A DNA stretch of 64,000 nt from PALSA-1003 sp963791945 (lineage in GTDB: Bacteria; Pseudomonadota; Gammaproteobacteria; Burkholderiales; Casimicrobiaceae), in assembly GCA_963791945.1 (NCBI GenBank), contig CAWBUD010000004.1, forward strand, positions 310,001-374,000. Reading direction: 5' to 3'. The notes under the pieces are model-generated. The model worked only from the letters and a program-made list of their open reading frames with translations, did no database searches and was not told where the DNA came from. Shown here in pieces: positions 1 to 8,822 of the stretch; within the stretch, counting starts at the first letter, position 1, and each line of letters opens with the position of its first letter. Both the position numbers and the translations under genes were made by a program.

Positions 1-658
1 TGCGAAGCACGACGCTTCCCGGCGTCACCGCGAGGTTGCGTCCGACCTCGAACGCAGATTCGTCGGTCATCGTGATTCGCCCGCGTTGCGCGTCGGACAG
101 CAGATTGGCGACGCCCCTCGCGATGCTCGCGCCACCGGATTGCATGGCGAGCGACAGTGCGTCCGGATTCGTCGGCAGGAAGTTGGACGGCGCGATCGCA
201 TCGGCGTATTGCCGGGCGAGAAAGCGCACGCGTCGCTTGGTGGCCGGATCGCATTGCGCAAGCTCCGCGAGCTCGGACAGGTACTCGGCGTTGAGGAGGT
301 ACGTGTCCTTGAGCCAGGCGAAGTACGGCTCGTCGCGCCAGGCGCTCGCGGCGAAGCGGCGATCCGCAACCTCGGCTCCTTCGCTCGCGACCACGGGCTG
401 TCCGGCGGAGCGAGCCACCGCGCGCTGCCACAGCGACTCGAAGCGTCGGTGGTAACGCTCGGTCAACTCGGCGGCCGCGGCAGGATCGATCCAGACTTGG
501 GCGGGAGCCAGCACCGCGAGCGCCGCGTTGCCGCTTTCCAGCGCCGGCGACGCGGCCAGGCTTTCACCATGGGCATACCAATCCGCCCATTGATGGCTCA
601 ACGCGCGCCACTGTTCGACGAGCTGGCTCCAGTCGGGTACGGACGGATGGGCTTTCAT
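1..658 (-). CDS. phaC: Class I polyhydroxyalkanoate synthase, N-terminal part (cut by window edge)
   Basis: About 219 residues of the amino end of a PHA synthase; the gene runs off the left edge before the catalytic Cys-Asp-His domain. The family polymerises (R)-3-hydroxyacyl-CoA into storage polyester at the granule surface. The visible part has the family's N-terminal domain signatures, in order: RRFAASAWRDEPYFAWLK, NFLPTNPDALSLAMQSGG and DESAFEVGRNLAVTPG. The ATG at 658 gives a short lead (MKAHPSVPDWSQLVEQW) before the conserved part, shorter than in the Cupriavidus enzyme. The next gene upstream on this strand, pgeF, ends 55 bases away. A FabG/PhaB-type reductase lies about 5 kb away, so the two are not in one operon. 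The identification is firm; class I rather than another class is inferred from these motifs. Confidence 0.93.
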   Translation of the reverse strand, partial: MKAHPSVPDWSQLVEQWRALSHQWADWYAHGESLAASPALESGNAALAVLAPAQVWIDPAAAAELTERYHRRFESLWQRAVARSAGQPVVASEGAEVADRRFAASAWRDEPYFAWLKDTYLLNAEYLSELAELAQCDPATKRRVRFLARQYADAIAPSNFLPTNPDALSLAMQSGGASIARGVANLLSDAQRGRITMTDESAFEVGRNLAVTPGSVVLR

Positions 659-713
659 GCCGGTCGCCCGAGAGTGTAACGAGCCGATGCGGGCCGTTCA
701 AACGCCTGCGTAC

Positions 714-1472
714 TCATGTCGCAAGCCAGACCAGCGTGACCATGCGGCCTGCGCGCGCGCCGTCGCGACGATACGAATGGAAAGACGCGCTCTCGCTGAA
801 CGTGCATCGGGCCGCGCCGGCAATCGAACGCACGCCGGCTCGCGCGAGTCGTCTCCGCGCGAGCGCGCTTAAGTCGGCAAGCCACTTGTCCGAACCGATC
901 GGGCTGAAGCACGCCTCGGCGCCGGAATCCGAAGCGCAGTGCGCCTCGAGGACATCCGCGCCGACCTCGTAAACCCGTGGCCCGATCCCCGGACCGATCC
1001 AGACCAGAACGTTGCCGGGATCGGCACGCATCGCCGCGAGGGTGGCTTCGATCACGCCGGCGGCCAGCCCGCGCCAGCCGGCGTGCGCCGCGGCGACCAC
1101 CGATCCGGTGCGATCGGCAAAGAGCATCGGCAGGCAGTCCGCGGTCTGAATCGCGCATACGACGTCGCGACCGCGAGCGACGATGCCGTCGGCGCGCGGA
1201 GGCGACGACACCGCAGGCAGCGCGTCCGCATCGTGGATCGCCGCTCCGTGCACCTGACGCAGCCAACGCGGAGGGGTGGGTACCCATCGCGAGAGCTCGT
1301 CCGGGAGCTCATCGTCCGTCGCTTCCTTCGCCGGCGCACGATACCGTGCACCGCCGCTGTTGCGCGTGGTTGAAAAGGCGCGCACGTTGGGCGGAGCCGG
1401 CCATTCGGGAACGATCCAGTCCAGGCCGGCGGCGGCGAAATCCTCGGCGAGCGAGCGGCGGAGCGTCGTCAT
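714..1472 (-). CDS. pgeF: Purine nucleoside phosphorylase / multicopper-like YfiH family protein
   Basis: A 252-residue member of the YfiH/LACC1 family. These zinc proteins were long annotated as polyphenol oxidases or laccases, and family members have been shown to act on purine nucleosides. The metal-site motifs are all present: RQVHGAAI, IQTADCLPML and AAAHAGWRGLAAGV, followed by GPGIGPRVYEV and a C-terminal FSESASFHSYRRDG. The ATG at 1472 is chosen because it overlaps the stop codon of rluD in an ATGA arrangement, which points to translational coupling. An in-frame extension upstream into rluD is unlikely to be used. The rluD-pgeF order is a common proteobacterial operon. Confidence 0.93.
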   Translation of the reverse strand: MTTLRRSLAEDFAAAGLDWIVPEWPAPPNVRAFSTTRNSGGARYRAPAKEATDDELPDELSRWVPTPPRWLRQVHGAAIHDADALPAVSSPPRADGIVARGRDVVCAIQTADCLPMLFADRTGSVVAAAHAGWRGLAAGVIEATLAAMRADPGNVLVWIGPGIGPRVYEVGADVLEAHCASDSGAEACFSPIGSDKWLADLSALARRRLARAGVRSIAGAARCTFSESASFHSYRRDGARAGRMVTLVWLAT

Positions 1473-2371
1473 TGCGCGGCCCGCAACGACGCGAGCAGCG
1501 CCGCGAAATCCGCCGGGAGCGGCGATTGCCACCTCATGGGCCGACGCGTCGAGGGATGAGCGAGCCCGAGCCGCCACGCATGCAGCGCCTGACGATGAAA
1601 CGCGATGCCGCGGCGACGGCCGTACTCCGGATCCCCGACCAGCGGATGGAGCAAAGCGGCAAGATGCACGCGGATCTGATGGGTGCGTCCGGTTTCCAGC
1701 CGGCAGGCGAGCAGCGTGCAGGTGGAGAAGCGCTCGCGAACTTCATAGTGCGTCACGGCGCGCTTGCCCGTCGCGACGACCGCCATCGACGTGCGCTTTA
1801 CGGGGTGTCGCGCGATCGGCGCGTCGATGATTCCGCCGTGCGGGACCGCGCCCTGCACGAGCGCGAGATACTCCCGGCGTACCGTGCGAGCCTGCAGCTG
1901 GCGGACGAGATCGGTCTGGGCGGTGGGGGTCTTGGCGATCACCAGCAGCCCGGTCGTGTCCTTGTCGAGCCGGTGCACGATGCCCGCGCGAGCTACTTGA
2001 GCGAGCTGCGGACAGTGGTGGAGCAGCGCGTTGGCGAGCGTTCCATCCCAATGTCCGCTTCCGGGATGGACCACGAGGCCCGCGGGCTTGTCGACAACGA
2101 TGAGCGCGTCGTCCTCATAGACAATCGCGAGGGGCAGCGGCTGCGCTGCGAGAGGGCTTGTCCGCGGATCGGCGAGCGGCTCGACCCTTACGCGGTCCCC
2201 GCCGAAGACCTTCTGCTTGGCCGAAAGCGCGGTGCCGGCGACGCTCACGCGGCCGGCATCGATCCATGTGCGGATGCGACTTCGCGAGTGTTCCGGCAGC
2301 AGGCGCGCCAGCGCCTGGTCGAGCCGGAAGCCCGCGAGCTCGGCGGGAATCGTGAGCTCGCGCGCCGCCAT
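1469..2371 (-). CDS. rluD: 23S rRNA pseudouridine synthase RluD
   Basis: A 300-residue RluA-family enzyme that makes pseudouridines in helix 69 of 23S rRNA. It has an N-terminal S4 RNA-binding domain (about residues 10-75, with SRSRIRTWIDAGRVSVAG). The catalytic domain follows, with the aspartate motif HRLDKDTTGLLVIAK, and then GRTHQIRVHLAALLHPLVGD. The ATG at 2371 (MAARELTIPAELAGFRLDQA) is chosen because it begins just before the S4 domain. A longer frame upstream would run through the divergent promoter and into bamD. The 3' end overlaps pgeF by 4 bases. It is transcribed divergently from bamD, a conserved betaproteobacterial arrangement. Confidence 0.95.
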   Translation of the reverse strand: MAARELTIPAELAGFRLDQALARLLPEHSRSRIRTWIDAGRVSVAGTALSAKQKVFGGDRVRVEPLADPRTSPLAAQPLPLAIVYEDDALIVVDKPAGLVVHPGSGHWDGTLANALLHHCPQLAQVARAGIVHRLDKDTTGLLVIAKTPTAQTDLVRQLQARTVRREYLALVQGAVPHGGIIDAPIARHPVKRTSMAVVATGKRAVTHYEVRERFSTCTLLACRLETGRTHQIRVHLAALLHPLVGDPEYGRRRGIAFHRQALHAWRLGLAHPSTRRPMRWQSPLPADFAALLASLRAAQ

Positions 2372-2391
2372 CGGCACCGCGGCGGCTGGGT

Positions 2392-2397
2392 TATAAT
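2392..2397 (+). promoter_or_regulatory. Candidate -10 box (TATAAT) between rluD and bamD
   Basis: A perfect TATAAT lies 27 bases before the bamD ATG. The -35 region 17 bases upstream (CATCGG) is poor. The reverse strand reads TATAAC over the same bases, so a rluD promoter could overlap it. This is a sequence match only. Confidence 0.5.
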
Positions 2398-2423
2398 TCG
2401 CGGCTGCCACTGGAGTTGCACCG

Positions 2424-3287
2424 ATGTGGAAGATGTCGCTGTGGGTTCGAATCGCCGTCGCAATCGCGTTTGCGGCGGGCATCGCGGCCTGCGACCTGTT
2501 GCCCGAAGTCAAGGACGAGACGGCCGGCTGGTCCGCGGAGCGCCTGTACAAAGAGGCGCACGATATGCTGGTGACGGGCAATTATACGCGGGCCATCAAA
2601 CTGTTCGAGACGATCGAGGGACGCTTCCCCTACGGTCGTTACGCGCAACAGGCGATACTCGAGGGCGCGTACGCGAACTATCGCGCCGGCGAAACCGCGA
2701 CCGCAGTCGCCGCCTGCGATCGGTTCATCCGCACCTATCCCAACCATCCGAACGTCGACTACGCCTATTACTTGAAGGGTCTCGTCAACTTCCGCGAGGA
2801 TCAGGGGCTGTTCGGCTACATCGTCGAGCAGGATCTGTCAGAGCACGATCCGAAGCTCACCAAGGAATCGTTCGGCGCGTTCAAGGAACTGGTGACGCGG
2901 TTTCCCGACAGCAAGTACGCGGACGACTCGATTATCCGCATGCGCTACCTTACCAACGCGCTTGCGGGCTACGAAGTGCGCGTCGCCGAGTACTACTACC
3001 GGCGCGGCGCTTACGTAGCTGCGGTCAACCGGGCACAGTCGGCGCTGATCAATTATCCTCGCACGCCTTCGAACGAGGACGCGCTGATCGTGCTGGTCAG
3101 AAGCTACGATGCGCTGGGCATGATCCAGTTGCGCGACGATGCGCAACGCGTGCTCAAGGACACCTTCCCCAACGGCAAGTTCTTTACGGCGAGCGCGAAG
3201 CCGTGGTGGAAGTTCTGGTCGAAGGAGGAGACGCCGCTTCCGCCGGCGAAGCCGCCCGAGGAAAAGCCCTGGTGGAAGTTCTGGTAA
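2424..3287 (+). CDS. bamD: Outer membrane assembly lipoprotein BamD
   Basis: A 287-residue BamD (YfiO/ComL), the essential lipoprotein of the BAM complex that inserts beta-barrel proteins in the outer membrane. A signal peptide ends in a lipobox, GIAAC, with the lipidated cysteine at residue 23. TPR-type helices follow: LYKEAHDMLVTGNYTRAIKL, RYAQQAILEGAYANYRAGE and KYADDSIIRMRYLTNALAGY. The body matches the usual length of about 245 residues. The extra tail is unusual: it is lysine- and proline-rich and carries the aromatic block KPWWKFW twice (about 258-264 and 281-287), the second forming the very end. A canonical -10 box lies just upstream. The product is certain; the function of the tail is unknown. 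Confidence 0.95.
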   Translation: MWKMSLWVRIAVAIAFAAGIAACDLLPEVKDETAGWSAERLYKEAHDMLVTGNYTRAIKLFETIEGRFPYGRYAQQAILEGAYANYRAGETATAVAACDRFIRTYPNHPNVDYAYYLKGLVNFREDQGLFGYIVEQDLSEHDPKLTKESFGAFKELVTRFPDSKYADDSIIRMRYLTNALAGYEVRVAEYYYRRGAYVAAVNRAQSALINYPRTPSNEDALIVLVRSYDALGMIQLRDDAQRVLKDTFPNGKFFTASAKPWWKFWSKEETPLPPAKPPEEKPWWKFW

Positions 3288-3291
3288 GGGC

Positions 3292-3389
3292 TTAGCCCGG
3301 TGGTCGCGCAGCCGAGCCCCGGGTGCCGCGCGCGCGACAGCTGTTTCTTCGCGTCCCGCGGTTCGCTTTCGCTCACCGCTGGCGCTACG
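3292..3389. repeat. Degenerate palindromic repeat, GTAGCCCGGG family
   Basis: This is a diverged copy of the dispersed element. One end reads TTAGCCCGG and the other reads TTCGCTTTCGCTCACCG followed by GCGCTAC. It fills the gap between the convergent bamD and helicase genes. The last bases of the repeat (CTA on this strand) form the TAG stop codon of the helicase gene. Confidence 0.6.
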
Positions 3390-5322
3390 TGGGCACCGGT
3401 GCGCGAAAAAACTCCAGGACATCGTCAAGGTCGCGCGTTCGTTGCATGGGCGGAAGCGCGCTCAGGATCCGCCGTCCGTAGGGCTTCTCCGCCAGACGCC
3501 CGTCGCAAATCATGAGGACGCCGCGATCGCTCTCCGAACGGATCAACCGTCCTGCGCCTTGCTTGAGGCTCAAGACGGCTTCCGGCAACTGGTAATCGAG
3601 GAACGGGTTTCCGCCTTGGCGCTCGATGTGCGCGAGCCTCGCGGCGAGCACCGGATCGTCCGGCGGCGCGAAGGGCAGCTTGTCGATCACCACCACCGAC
3701 AACGCGTCGCCCGGGACGTCGACCCCTTCCCAGAAGCTCTGGCTTCCGAGCAGCACAGCGTTGCCCAGCGAGCGGAATCGCGACAGCAGCTCGCTTCGCG
3801 AGCCCTCGCCCTGGACCAGCAGCGGGTAGTCCAGCCGCGCTCGCGCCAGCGCCGCGACGATTGCGTCGCGCGCGTGTTCGAGCGCACGCAGCGTCGTGAA
3901 CAGCAGGAACGCGCGGCCGCCGCTGGCGGCGAGCACCGGCAACACCGCGGCGACGACGGCCTCGGTATGCTCGAAGCTGTTCGGCGGCGGAATCCCGCGC
4001 GGAACATAGAGCAGCGCCTGACGGGCGTAGTCGAACGGGCTTTCCCAGCAGCCGGTGGCTGCATCCGCGAGCCCGAGTTCGTGTCGATAGAGCGCGAAGT
4101 CGCCGTTCACCGCCAGCGTGGCGGAGGTGAATATCCAGGAGCGCGCGCTGTCCTCGACCTGGCGCGCGAAAACCTCCGCGACCGACAGCGGCGAAGCATG
4201 AAGCTGCCAGCCGCGCGGGGTGACGTCGAGCCAGCGGATCCAATCGGGATCGTCGCGGCCACGCCAGCGGGAGAGCCGCGCTCTCGCATCCGACGCTCGG
4301 CGGCCGCACTGGGCGAGCTCATCGCTGCGCTCGGCCTGCTCCGAGAGCTCCGACGCGAGCGCCGCGAGTGCGGCCGCGAGCGCGTCGAGCGCCGCGGCGA
4401 AGTCCGGACGACTAAGCGCCTCGGGCTGCGTCTGCTTGCCCGACGCTTCACCCGCCGCCAGCCGCACGCGCCGGAGCGCGTGGCCGAGAGCGCGCGCGGC
4501 ATCGGACAACGGCGCATAGTCGCGCGCCGTCCTGAGGCCCTCGACCTCGGCATCGCGCGCAAGCTCGCCGAGTTGCCCGGCGGTGACCTCCTCGCCGAAG
4601 AACAGCGTCGCTGTCTCCGGCAGCTGATGCGCCTCGTCCAGGATCACCGTGTTGCAGCGAGGCAGGAGATCGGCGAGACCCTCGTCCTTGAGCACGACGT
4701 CGGCGAGGAAGAGGTGGTGGTTGATGACGACCACGTCGGCGGCGAGCGCATCCTTGCGCGCTTTCATGACAAAGCAATCGGCGTAGCGGGGACACTCGCT
4801 TCCGAGGCAATTCTCGCGCGTCGACGTGACCTGGCTCCAGATGCCGGCGTTGTCCGGCACTTCGGCAAGCTCCGCCTTGTCGCCTCGCACGGAAGTACGG
4901 GAGAACGACTCGATGCGCTGCAGGTAACGCACGTCCGCGCGCGATGCGAGGCTGTCCTGCTCGCGCGTGCGGGCAAGGTGATAGTGACATACGTAGTTCG
5001 CGCGCCCCTTGAGCAGCGCCACCGTGACGGGAATCTTGAGTGCGTCGCGCACAAAGGGCAGGTCACGGCTGAAGAGCTGGTCCTGCAGCGTCTTGGTTCC
5101 GGTCGAGACGATGACCTTGCCGCCGGAGAGCAGCGCCGGAACGAGATACGCGAACGTCTTGCCGGTCCCCGTGCCGGCCTCGGCGACAAGCTGGCCGCCT
5201 TGTTCGATCGCGCGAGCGACCGCCTCGGCCATCGCGAGCTGTTGCGGTCGCAGTCGGTACGCGGGAAGCTTGCGAGCGAACGGGCCTTCGGTGCCGAATA
5301 TTCGCGCGAGATCGATGGCCAC
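3385..5322 (-). CDS. ATP-dependent DNA helicase, DinG/YoaA family (iron-sulfur superfamily 2)
   Basis: A 645-residue XPD-like 5'-3' helicase. Family members unwind forked or damaged DNA. It has a Walker A motif EAGTGTGKT (residues 48-56), a DEAH box (LDEAHQL, about 228-234), and four cysteines spaced as in the iron-sulfur domain (C112, C172, C177 and C183, the last three within NCLGSECPRYADC). The C-terminal helicase half has LLGSQSFWEGVDVPGD and the late motif QGAGRLIRSESDRG. Length and motifs fit YoaA better than the longer DinG with an exonuclease domain, so the exact symbol is left open. The stop codon lies inside a palindromic repeat. The gene runs convergently to bamD and is separated by 62 bases from the next gene on this strand. 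Confidence 0.93.
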   Translation of the reverse strand: MAIDLARIFGTEGPFARKLPAYRLRPQQLAMAEAVARAIEQGGQLVAEAGTGTGKTFAYLVPALLSGGKVIVSTGTKTLQDQLFSRDLPFVRDALKIPVTVALLKGRANYVCHYHLARTREQDSLASRADVRYLQRIESFSRTSVRGDKAELAEVPDNAGIWSQVTSTRENCLGSECPRYADCFVMKARKDALAADVVVINHHLFLADVVLKDEGLADLLPRCNTVILDEAHQLPETATLFFGEEVTAGQLGELARDAEVEGLRTARDYAPLSDAARALGHALRRVRLAAGEASGKQTQPEALSRPDFAAALDALAAALAALASELSEQAERSDELAQCGRRASDARARLSRWRGRDDPDWIRWLDVTPRGWQLHASPLSVAEVFARQVEDSARSWIFTSATLAVNGDFALYRHELGLADAATGCWESPFDYARQALLYVPRGIPPPNSFEHTEAVVAAVLPVLAASGGRAFLLFTTLRALEHARDAIVAALARARLDYPLLVQGEGSRSELLSRFRSLGNAVLLGSQSFWEGVDVPGDALSVVVIDKLPFAPPDDPVLAARLAHIERQGGNPFLDYQLPEAVLSLKQGAGRLIRSESDRGVLMICDGRLAEKPYGRRILSALPPMQRTRDLDDVLEFFRAPVPT

Positions 5323-5384
5323 TGAAGCTCTTTCGCGTCGCGCTGTGCCGTCGTCAGGCGGCCCGGACGCCGGATTGCCGGCAG

Positions 5385-5918
5385 CTATTTGCGTTTGGAA
5401 GATCGCGCCGGCTTGGGCTTCGGCTTGGGCGGCGGCTCCGCCACGGCCAGCGCGCGAATGTTCTGAATCTGCTCGTTGAATTCAGAGTAAGGTCGCACGA
5501 CGCGCTGCTTGTATCCCTCGTCGGACTCGCCGGCATTCGGTACGAGCCTCGCGAGGCTGTCGAGCCATTCGTCGTAGAGCTTGCGGATCCCCTGCACCAT
5601 CTCCTTCTTCCGCGCAGCCTCGCGCAGCGCCGCCTGGTAGGGGCGGACGATCAGGAGCTTGTGCTTGTCGATGCAGTATTCCGTCTTCGCGCCATGGACG
5701 CCCTCCTGTGCGCCCGCGAGCCCGAACTCGATGATCTCGATGCCTTTGATCTGCCTGCACATCGTGTAGGTCTGAGGGACGGCCTCGAGGAAACAATCGA
5801 TGCCGCTGTCGTGCGTGTGCGTCGGACAGATGTACGGATCGACCTTGTCCAGGCCGAAAGCGCTCGTCGGCAGAAAGGACACTACGGCGAGAACCGCAAG
5901 GAAAGCGTAACGGTGCAT
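5385..5918 (-). CDS. Secreted protein of unknown function
   Basis: A 177-residue protein with a clear signal peptide (MHRYAFLAVLAVVSFLPTSA, cleavage near residue 22). I do not recognise a domain. The mature part has four cysteines (in YICPTH, IDCFLE, YTMCRQ and EYCIDK), an even number that would allow disulfides in the periplasm. A helical charged middle follows (LREAARKKEMVQGIRKLYDE). The tail is basic and proline-rich (PPPKPKPKPARSSKRK), of the kind that could bind a polyanion or cell wall. It stands alone between the helicase and the reductase genes. That it is exported is well supported; its role is unknown. Confidence 0.75.
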   Translation of the reverse strand: MHRYAFLAVLAVVSFLPTSAFGLDKVDPYICPTHTHDSGIDCFLEAVPQTYTMCRQIKGIEIIEFGLAGAQEGVHGAKTEYCIDKHKLLIVRPYQAALREAARKKEMVQGIRKLYDEWLDSLARLVPNAGESDEGYKQRVVRPYSEFNEQIQNIRALAVAEPPPKPKPKPARSSKRK

Positions 5919-5960
5919 GGGCCGCCATGCTACCTTGCGCGAGTAGGCGGCTCAAGTCGC

Positions 5961-6047
5961 GTAGCCCGGGGTGAGCGCAAGCGAACCCCCGGGGATCGTT
6001 CGTTTTCGCGCGCTCCCGGGATTCGCTCTTGGCTCATCCCGGGCTAC
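5961..6047. repeat. Palindromic repeat, GTAGCCCGGG family
   Basis: A well preserved copy. It begins GTAGCCCGGGGTGAGC and ends in the reverse complement GCTCATCCCGGGCTAC, with CCCGGG pairs in the interior. It lies between two genes on the minus strand and could fold as a long hairpin in RNA. Confidence 0.8.
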
Positions 6048-6067
6048 GGGTTCAGCGTACCCGTGCG

Positions 6068-6862
6068 TCAGATCGTGACGCCGCCGGAGACCTCTATGAC
6101 CGCGCCGTTGATATAGCTCGCCTCGTCGGACGCGAGCCACGCGTAGGTATTGGCGATTTCCTCAGGCCGGCCGAGGCGTCCCATCGGGACCTTGGCTTCG
6201 ATCGACCGCAGAACCTTCTCGGGCATGGCGCTCAGAATTGGCGTCTCGATGAATCCGGGGCAGATCGCGTTGGCGCGGATACCCTTCCCGCCGAGCTCGC
6301 GCGCCCAGGTCTTGACCATGCCGATCACGCCGAATTTGGTCGCGGCGTAGTTGGTCTGGCCGAAGTTGCCGTAGAGGCCGACGATGGACGAAGCATTGAG
6401 AATGCAACCCGAATTCTGCTGCAGCATGATGTCGACGACCGCCCGGGTACAGTTGTAGACACCCTTAAGATTGACGTCGATCACGCGCTCGAATTGATCG
6501 TCGGTCATCTTCGAAAGCCTGGCGTCCTGGACGATGCCGGCATTGTTGACCAGCGTGTCGATGCGGTGCCAGGCGAACATCACGCTCTCGACCATCCGCG
6601 CGATGCTTTCCTTATCGGTGACATCGACTTGGAATCCGAGCGCCTCGCCGCCGAAGCTGCGGATCTCGGCGAGGGCCTCCGCCACGGCGCTCATGTTGAT
6701 ATCGCAGACCGCGACCCGGGCGCCCTCCCTCGCGAACTTGACGGCGGTAGCGCGGCCGATGCCTTGTCCCCCGCCGGTGATGATCGAAACCTTGCCGAGC
6801 AGTCGCGGGCCCCCTTCACCGTTGTGCGACTGCCCGTTTCCCCCGCTGCCGTTCAGCCCCAT
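6068..6862 (-). CDS. Short-chain dehydrogenase/reductase, FabG/PhaB type
   Basis: A 264-residue classical SDR. It has the NAD(P) motif TGGGQGIG, the NNAG motif, and the catalytic Ser-Tyr-Lys set in NASSIVG and YAATKFG. The region CPGFIETPILSAM fits 3-oxoacyl-ACP reductase or acetoacetyl-CoA reductase. The ATG at 6862 (MGLNGSGGNGQSHNG) follows a strong ribosome site (GGAAGGGAAAGC), and the glycine-rich leader is not part of the fold. A longer in-frame start near 7120 would translate an AT-rich regulatory region and is rejected. A role in PHA precursor supply is possible given the nearby phaC, but FabG-like roles cannot be excluded. Confidence 0.85.
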   Translation of the reverse strand: MGLNGSGGNGQSHNGEGGPRLLGKVSIITGGGQGIGRATAVKFAREGARVAVCDINMSAVAEALAEIRSFGGEALGFQVDVTDKESIARMVESVMFAWHRIDTLVNNAGIVQDARLSKMTDDQFERVIDVNLKGVYNCTRAVVDIMLQQNSGCILNASSIVGLYGNFGQTNYAATKFGVIGMVKTWARELGGKGIRANAICPGFIETPILSAMPEKVLRSIEAKVPMGRLGRPEEIANTYAWLASDEASYINGAVIEVSGGVTI

Positions 6863-6940
6863 GCTTTCCCTTCCAACCCCAAGCTGGCTAGGGTTTCGTT
6901 GCACCGCAGCGACTGTAACGGTTTTGATTGCGACGCACAA

Positions 6941-6985
6941 TGTTGCAGCCTGATGAAACGCAAAGCCAGGTCCGTTGTTGTTGCA
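6941..6985. promoter_or_regulatory. TGTTGCA-type repeats upstream of the SDR gene
   Basis: TGTTGCA (6941-6947) and TTGTTGCA (6978-6985), followed by TGCATT repeats, lie in a relatively AT-rich gap 80-125 bases before the SDR start. Similar motifs recur upstream of the TonB-dependent receptor. TGC-rich sites of this kind are bound by the PHA regulator PhaR in other bacteria, so PhaR is a guess. No transcription start can be fixed. Confidence 0.3.
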
Positions 6986-7133
6986 TTTCTGCATTTGCAT
7001 TAGGAAACAAAGGATTACAAAGACCTTGTGGCGGCGTGCTTGGTCAGCGCAAGGCGAGGTCGTCGGCGGTTCGGCCTGCCTGCCGAGCCCATGCTGCGGC
7101 AGCGGTGTGTGGGGACCCACTCACTGACTTTTG

Positions 7134-8819
7134 CTAGATCGGTCGCCACGACTCGATCACGAGCCGAAGCGATTCCAGATTCTGAAAGCGGTTGATCTCC
7201 GGGCGATAGGTCACCCTGACATGATCGGGAAGGGGTCCCGGGTCGTCGAACACGACGGCCTGAATGCGAGCGTTTGCGACGACAAGGGCAAGGCGCAGGT
7301 GGTTGCCGCCGATGACGGTCTGTTCGACAACGCCGAACTCGCCTTCAAATAGTGGCGCGGGGAAGCCGTGGCCCCATACCTCCTCGGCGATGTCGCGCGC
7401 CAGCGCCAGGGTCAATTCCGCGGCTCCCAGCTCGCCGTCGGTTTCCAGCGTGCGGCGGAGCGCCGACGACGAAAGCCGCTCGCGAGCCACCTGCTCGAAT
7501 TCGGCCATGAAGCGTGGCAGCGCATCTTCGGCGAGCGTCAATCCGGCCGCGAATGCGTGGCCGCCGAACCGCTTGATCGTTCCCGGCGCACGCTTGGCGA
7601 CCAGGTCCAGCGCATCGCGGAGATGAAAGCCCGCGATCGCGCGTCCGGAGCCGCGCAGCTGGCCGTCGCCGCCGCGGGCGAACACGATCGCCGGACGGTG
7701 GAAGCGATCCTTCAACCGCGATGCGACGATGCCGATCACGCCCTGATGCCAATCGGGCCGGTAGACGGAAATCGTGTATTGATCTTCCGCCACCGTCGAT
7801 TCGAGTCCATCGAGCGCCTGAGCTTGCATCGTCGCTTCGACGCTTCGCCGCTCGCGATTGAGCTGATCGAGTTGGCCGGCCAAAGGCGCGGCCGTTCGAT
7901 CGTCCGGGGCGAGCAGGCAGGCGATTCCGACGGACATGTCGGCGAGCCGCCCGGCCGCGTTGAGACGTGGCCCGACCACGAACCCGAGTTCGTAGGCGCT
8001 CGCGCGCGAAGGGTCGCGGCCCGCGACGTCGAACAGTGCGCGCACACCCGGTTGCATGCGACCCGCCCGTATCCGGCGCAGGCCTTGCCCGACAAGAATG
8101 CGGTTGAGGCGATCGAGCATCACGACGTCGGCTACGGTTCCGAGCGCGACAAGGTCGAGCAGAGCAGCGAGGTTCGGCTCGGCTTTGCCGGAAAATCGTC
8201 CGCGCTCGCGCAGCCGCGCGCGCAGCGCCAGGAGCACATAGAACATCACGCCAACGCCCGCGAGATGCCGGCTGGGAAAACCACACCCGGGTTGGTTGGG
8301 ATTGACGATCAGGTCGGTGGCGGGAAGCTCGGCGCCCGGCAAATGATGATCCGTGATCAGCACGTCGATGCCGCTCGCTCGCGCTGCCGCGACGCCTTCG
8401 ACGCTCCCGATGCCGTTGTCGACGGTGATGATCAGCGCGGGCCGGCGCTCGGCGGCGAGCGCGACGATCTCCGGCGTGAGCCCGTAGCCGAACTCGAAGC
8501 GGTTCGGCACCAGGAATTCGACACGAGCGCCGAAGGCCCGCAGGCCCAGCACGCCGACGGCGCAGGCGGTCGCACCATCGGCATCGTAGTCCGCGACGAT
8601 CAGAAGCCGCTGGTCGTGCGCGATCGCCATCGCGAGGCGATCCGCGGCGGCCTCGATACCCTTGAGCGAGGTCCACGATGGAAGGCCCGTGAAGTCGAGA
8701 ACGAGCTCTGCGGGCGAGCGGATCCCGCGCGCGGCGTAGACGCGCGCGAGGGCCGGCGGGACGCCCGCCGCCGCGAGGATCGAAGCGCTCTCCGGAACGG
8801 TACGCCTGACGATGTCCAC
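7134..8819 (-). CDS. recJ: Single-stranded-DNA-specific exonuclease RecJ
   Basis: A 561-residue DHH-family 5'-3' exonuclease used in recombination and mismatch repair. It shows the metal-binding motifs VADYDADGA and ITDHHLPG, the DHHA1-type motifs RLNAAGR and RFGGHAFAAG, and a C-terminal OB-like region. The GTG at 8819 (MDIVRRTVPESASILAAAG) aligns with the usual N-terminus. It starts 3 bases after the stop of the RpfE-type gene, so the two are an operon. Length is typical. The recJ-rpfE neighbourhood is known from Xanthomonas and from betaproteobacteria. Confidence 0.95.
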   Translation of the reverse strand: MDIVRRTVPESASILAAAGVPPALARVYAARGIRSPAELVLDFTGLPSWTSLKGIEAAADRLAMAIAHDQRLLIVADYDADGATACAVGVLGLRAFGARVEFLVPNRFEFGYGLTPEIVALAAERRPALIITVDNGIGSVEGVAAARASGIDVLITDHHLPGAELPATDLIVNPNQPGCGFPSRHLAGVGVMFYVLLALRARLRERGRFSGKAEPNLAALLDLVALGTVADVVMLDRLNRILVGQGLRRIRAGRMQPGVRALFDVAGRDPSRASAYELGFVVGPRLNAAGRLADMSVGIACLLAPDDRTAAPLAGQLDQLNRERRSVEATMQAQALDGLESTVAEDQYTISVYRPDWHQGVIGIVASRLKDRFHRPAIVFARGGDGQLRGSGRAIAGFHLRDALDLVAKRAPGTIKRFGGHAFAAGLTLAEDALPRFMAEFEQVARERLSSSALRRTLETDGELGAAELTLALARDIAEEVWGHGFPAPLFEGEFGVVEQTVIGGNHLRLALVVANARIQAVVFDDPGPLPDHVRVTYRPEINRFQNLESLRLVIESWRPI

Positions 8820-8822
8820 GGC

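Noticed and set aside
3139..5325. A 728-codon frame antisense to the helicase gene
   Set aside because: The helicase on the other strand has all its motifs; this frame is Arg-rich noise.
6863..7120. An 86-codon N-terminal extension of the SDR
   Set aside because: It would cover an AT-rich regulatory gap; a strong ribosome site precedes the internal ATG at 6862.
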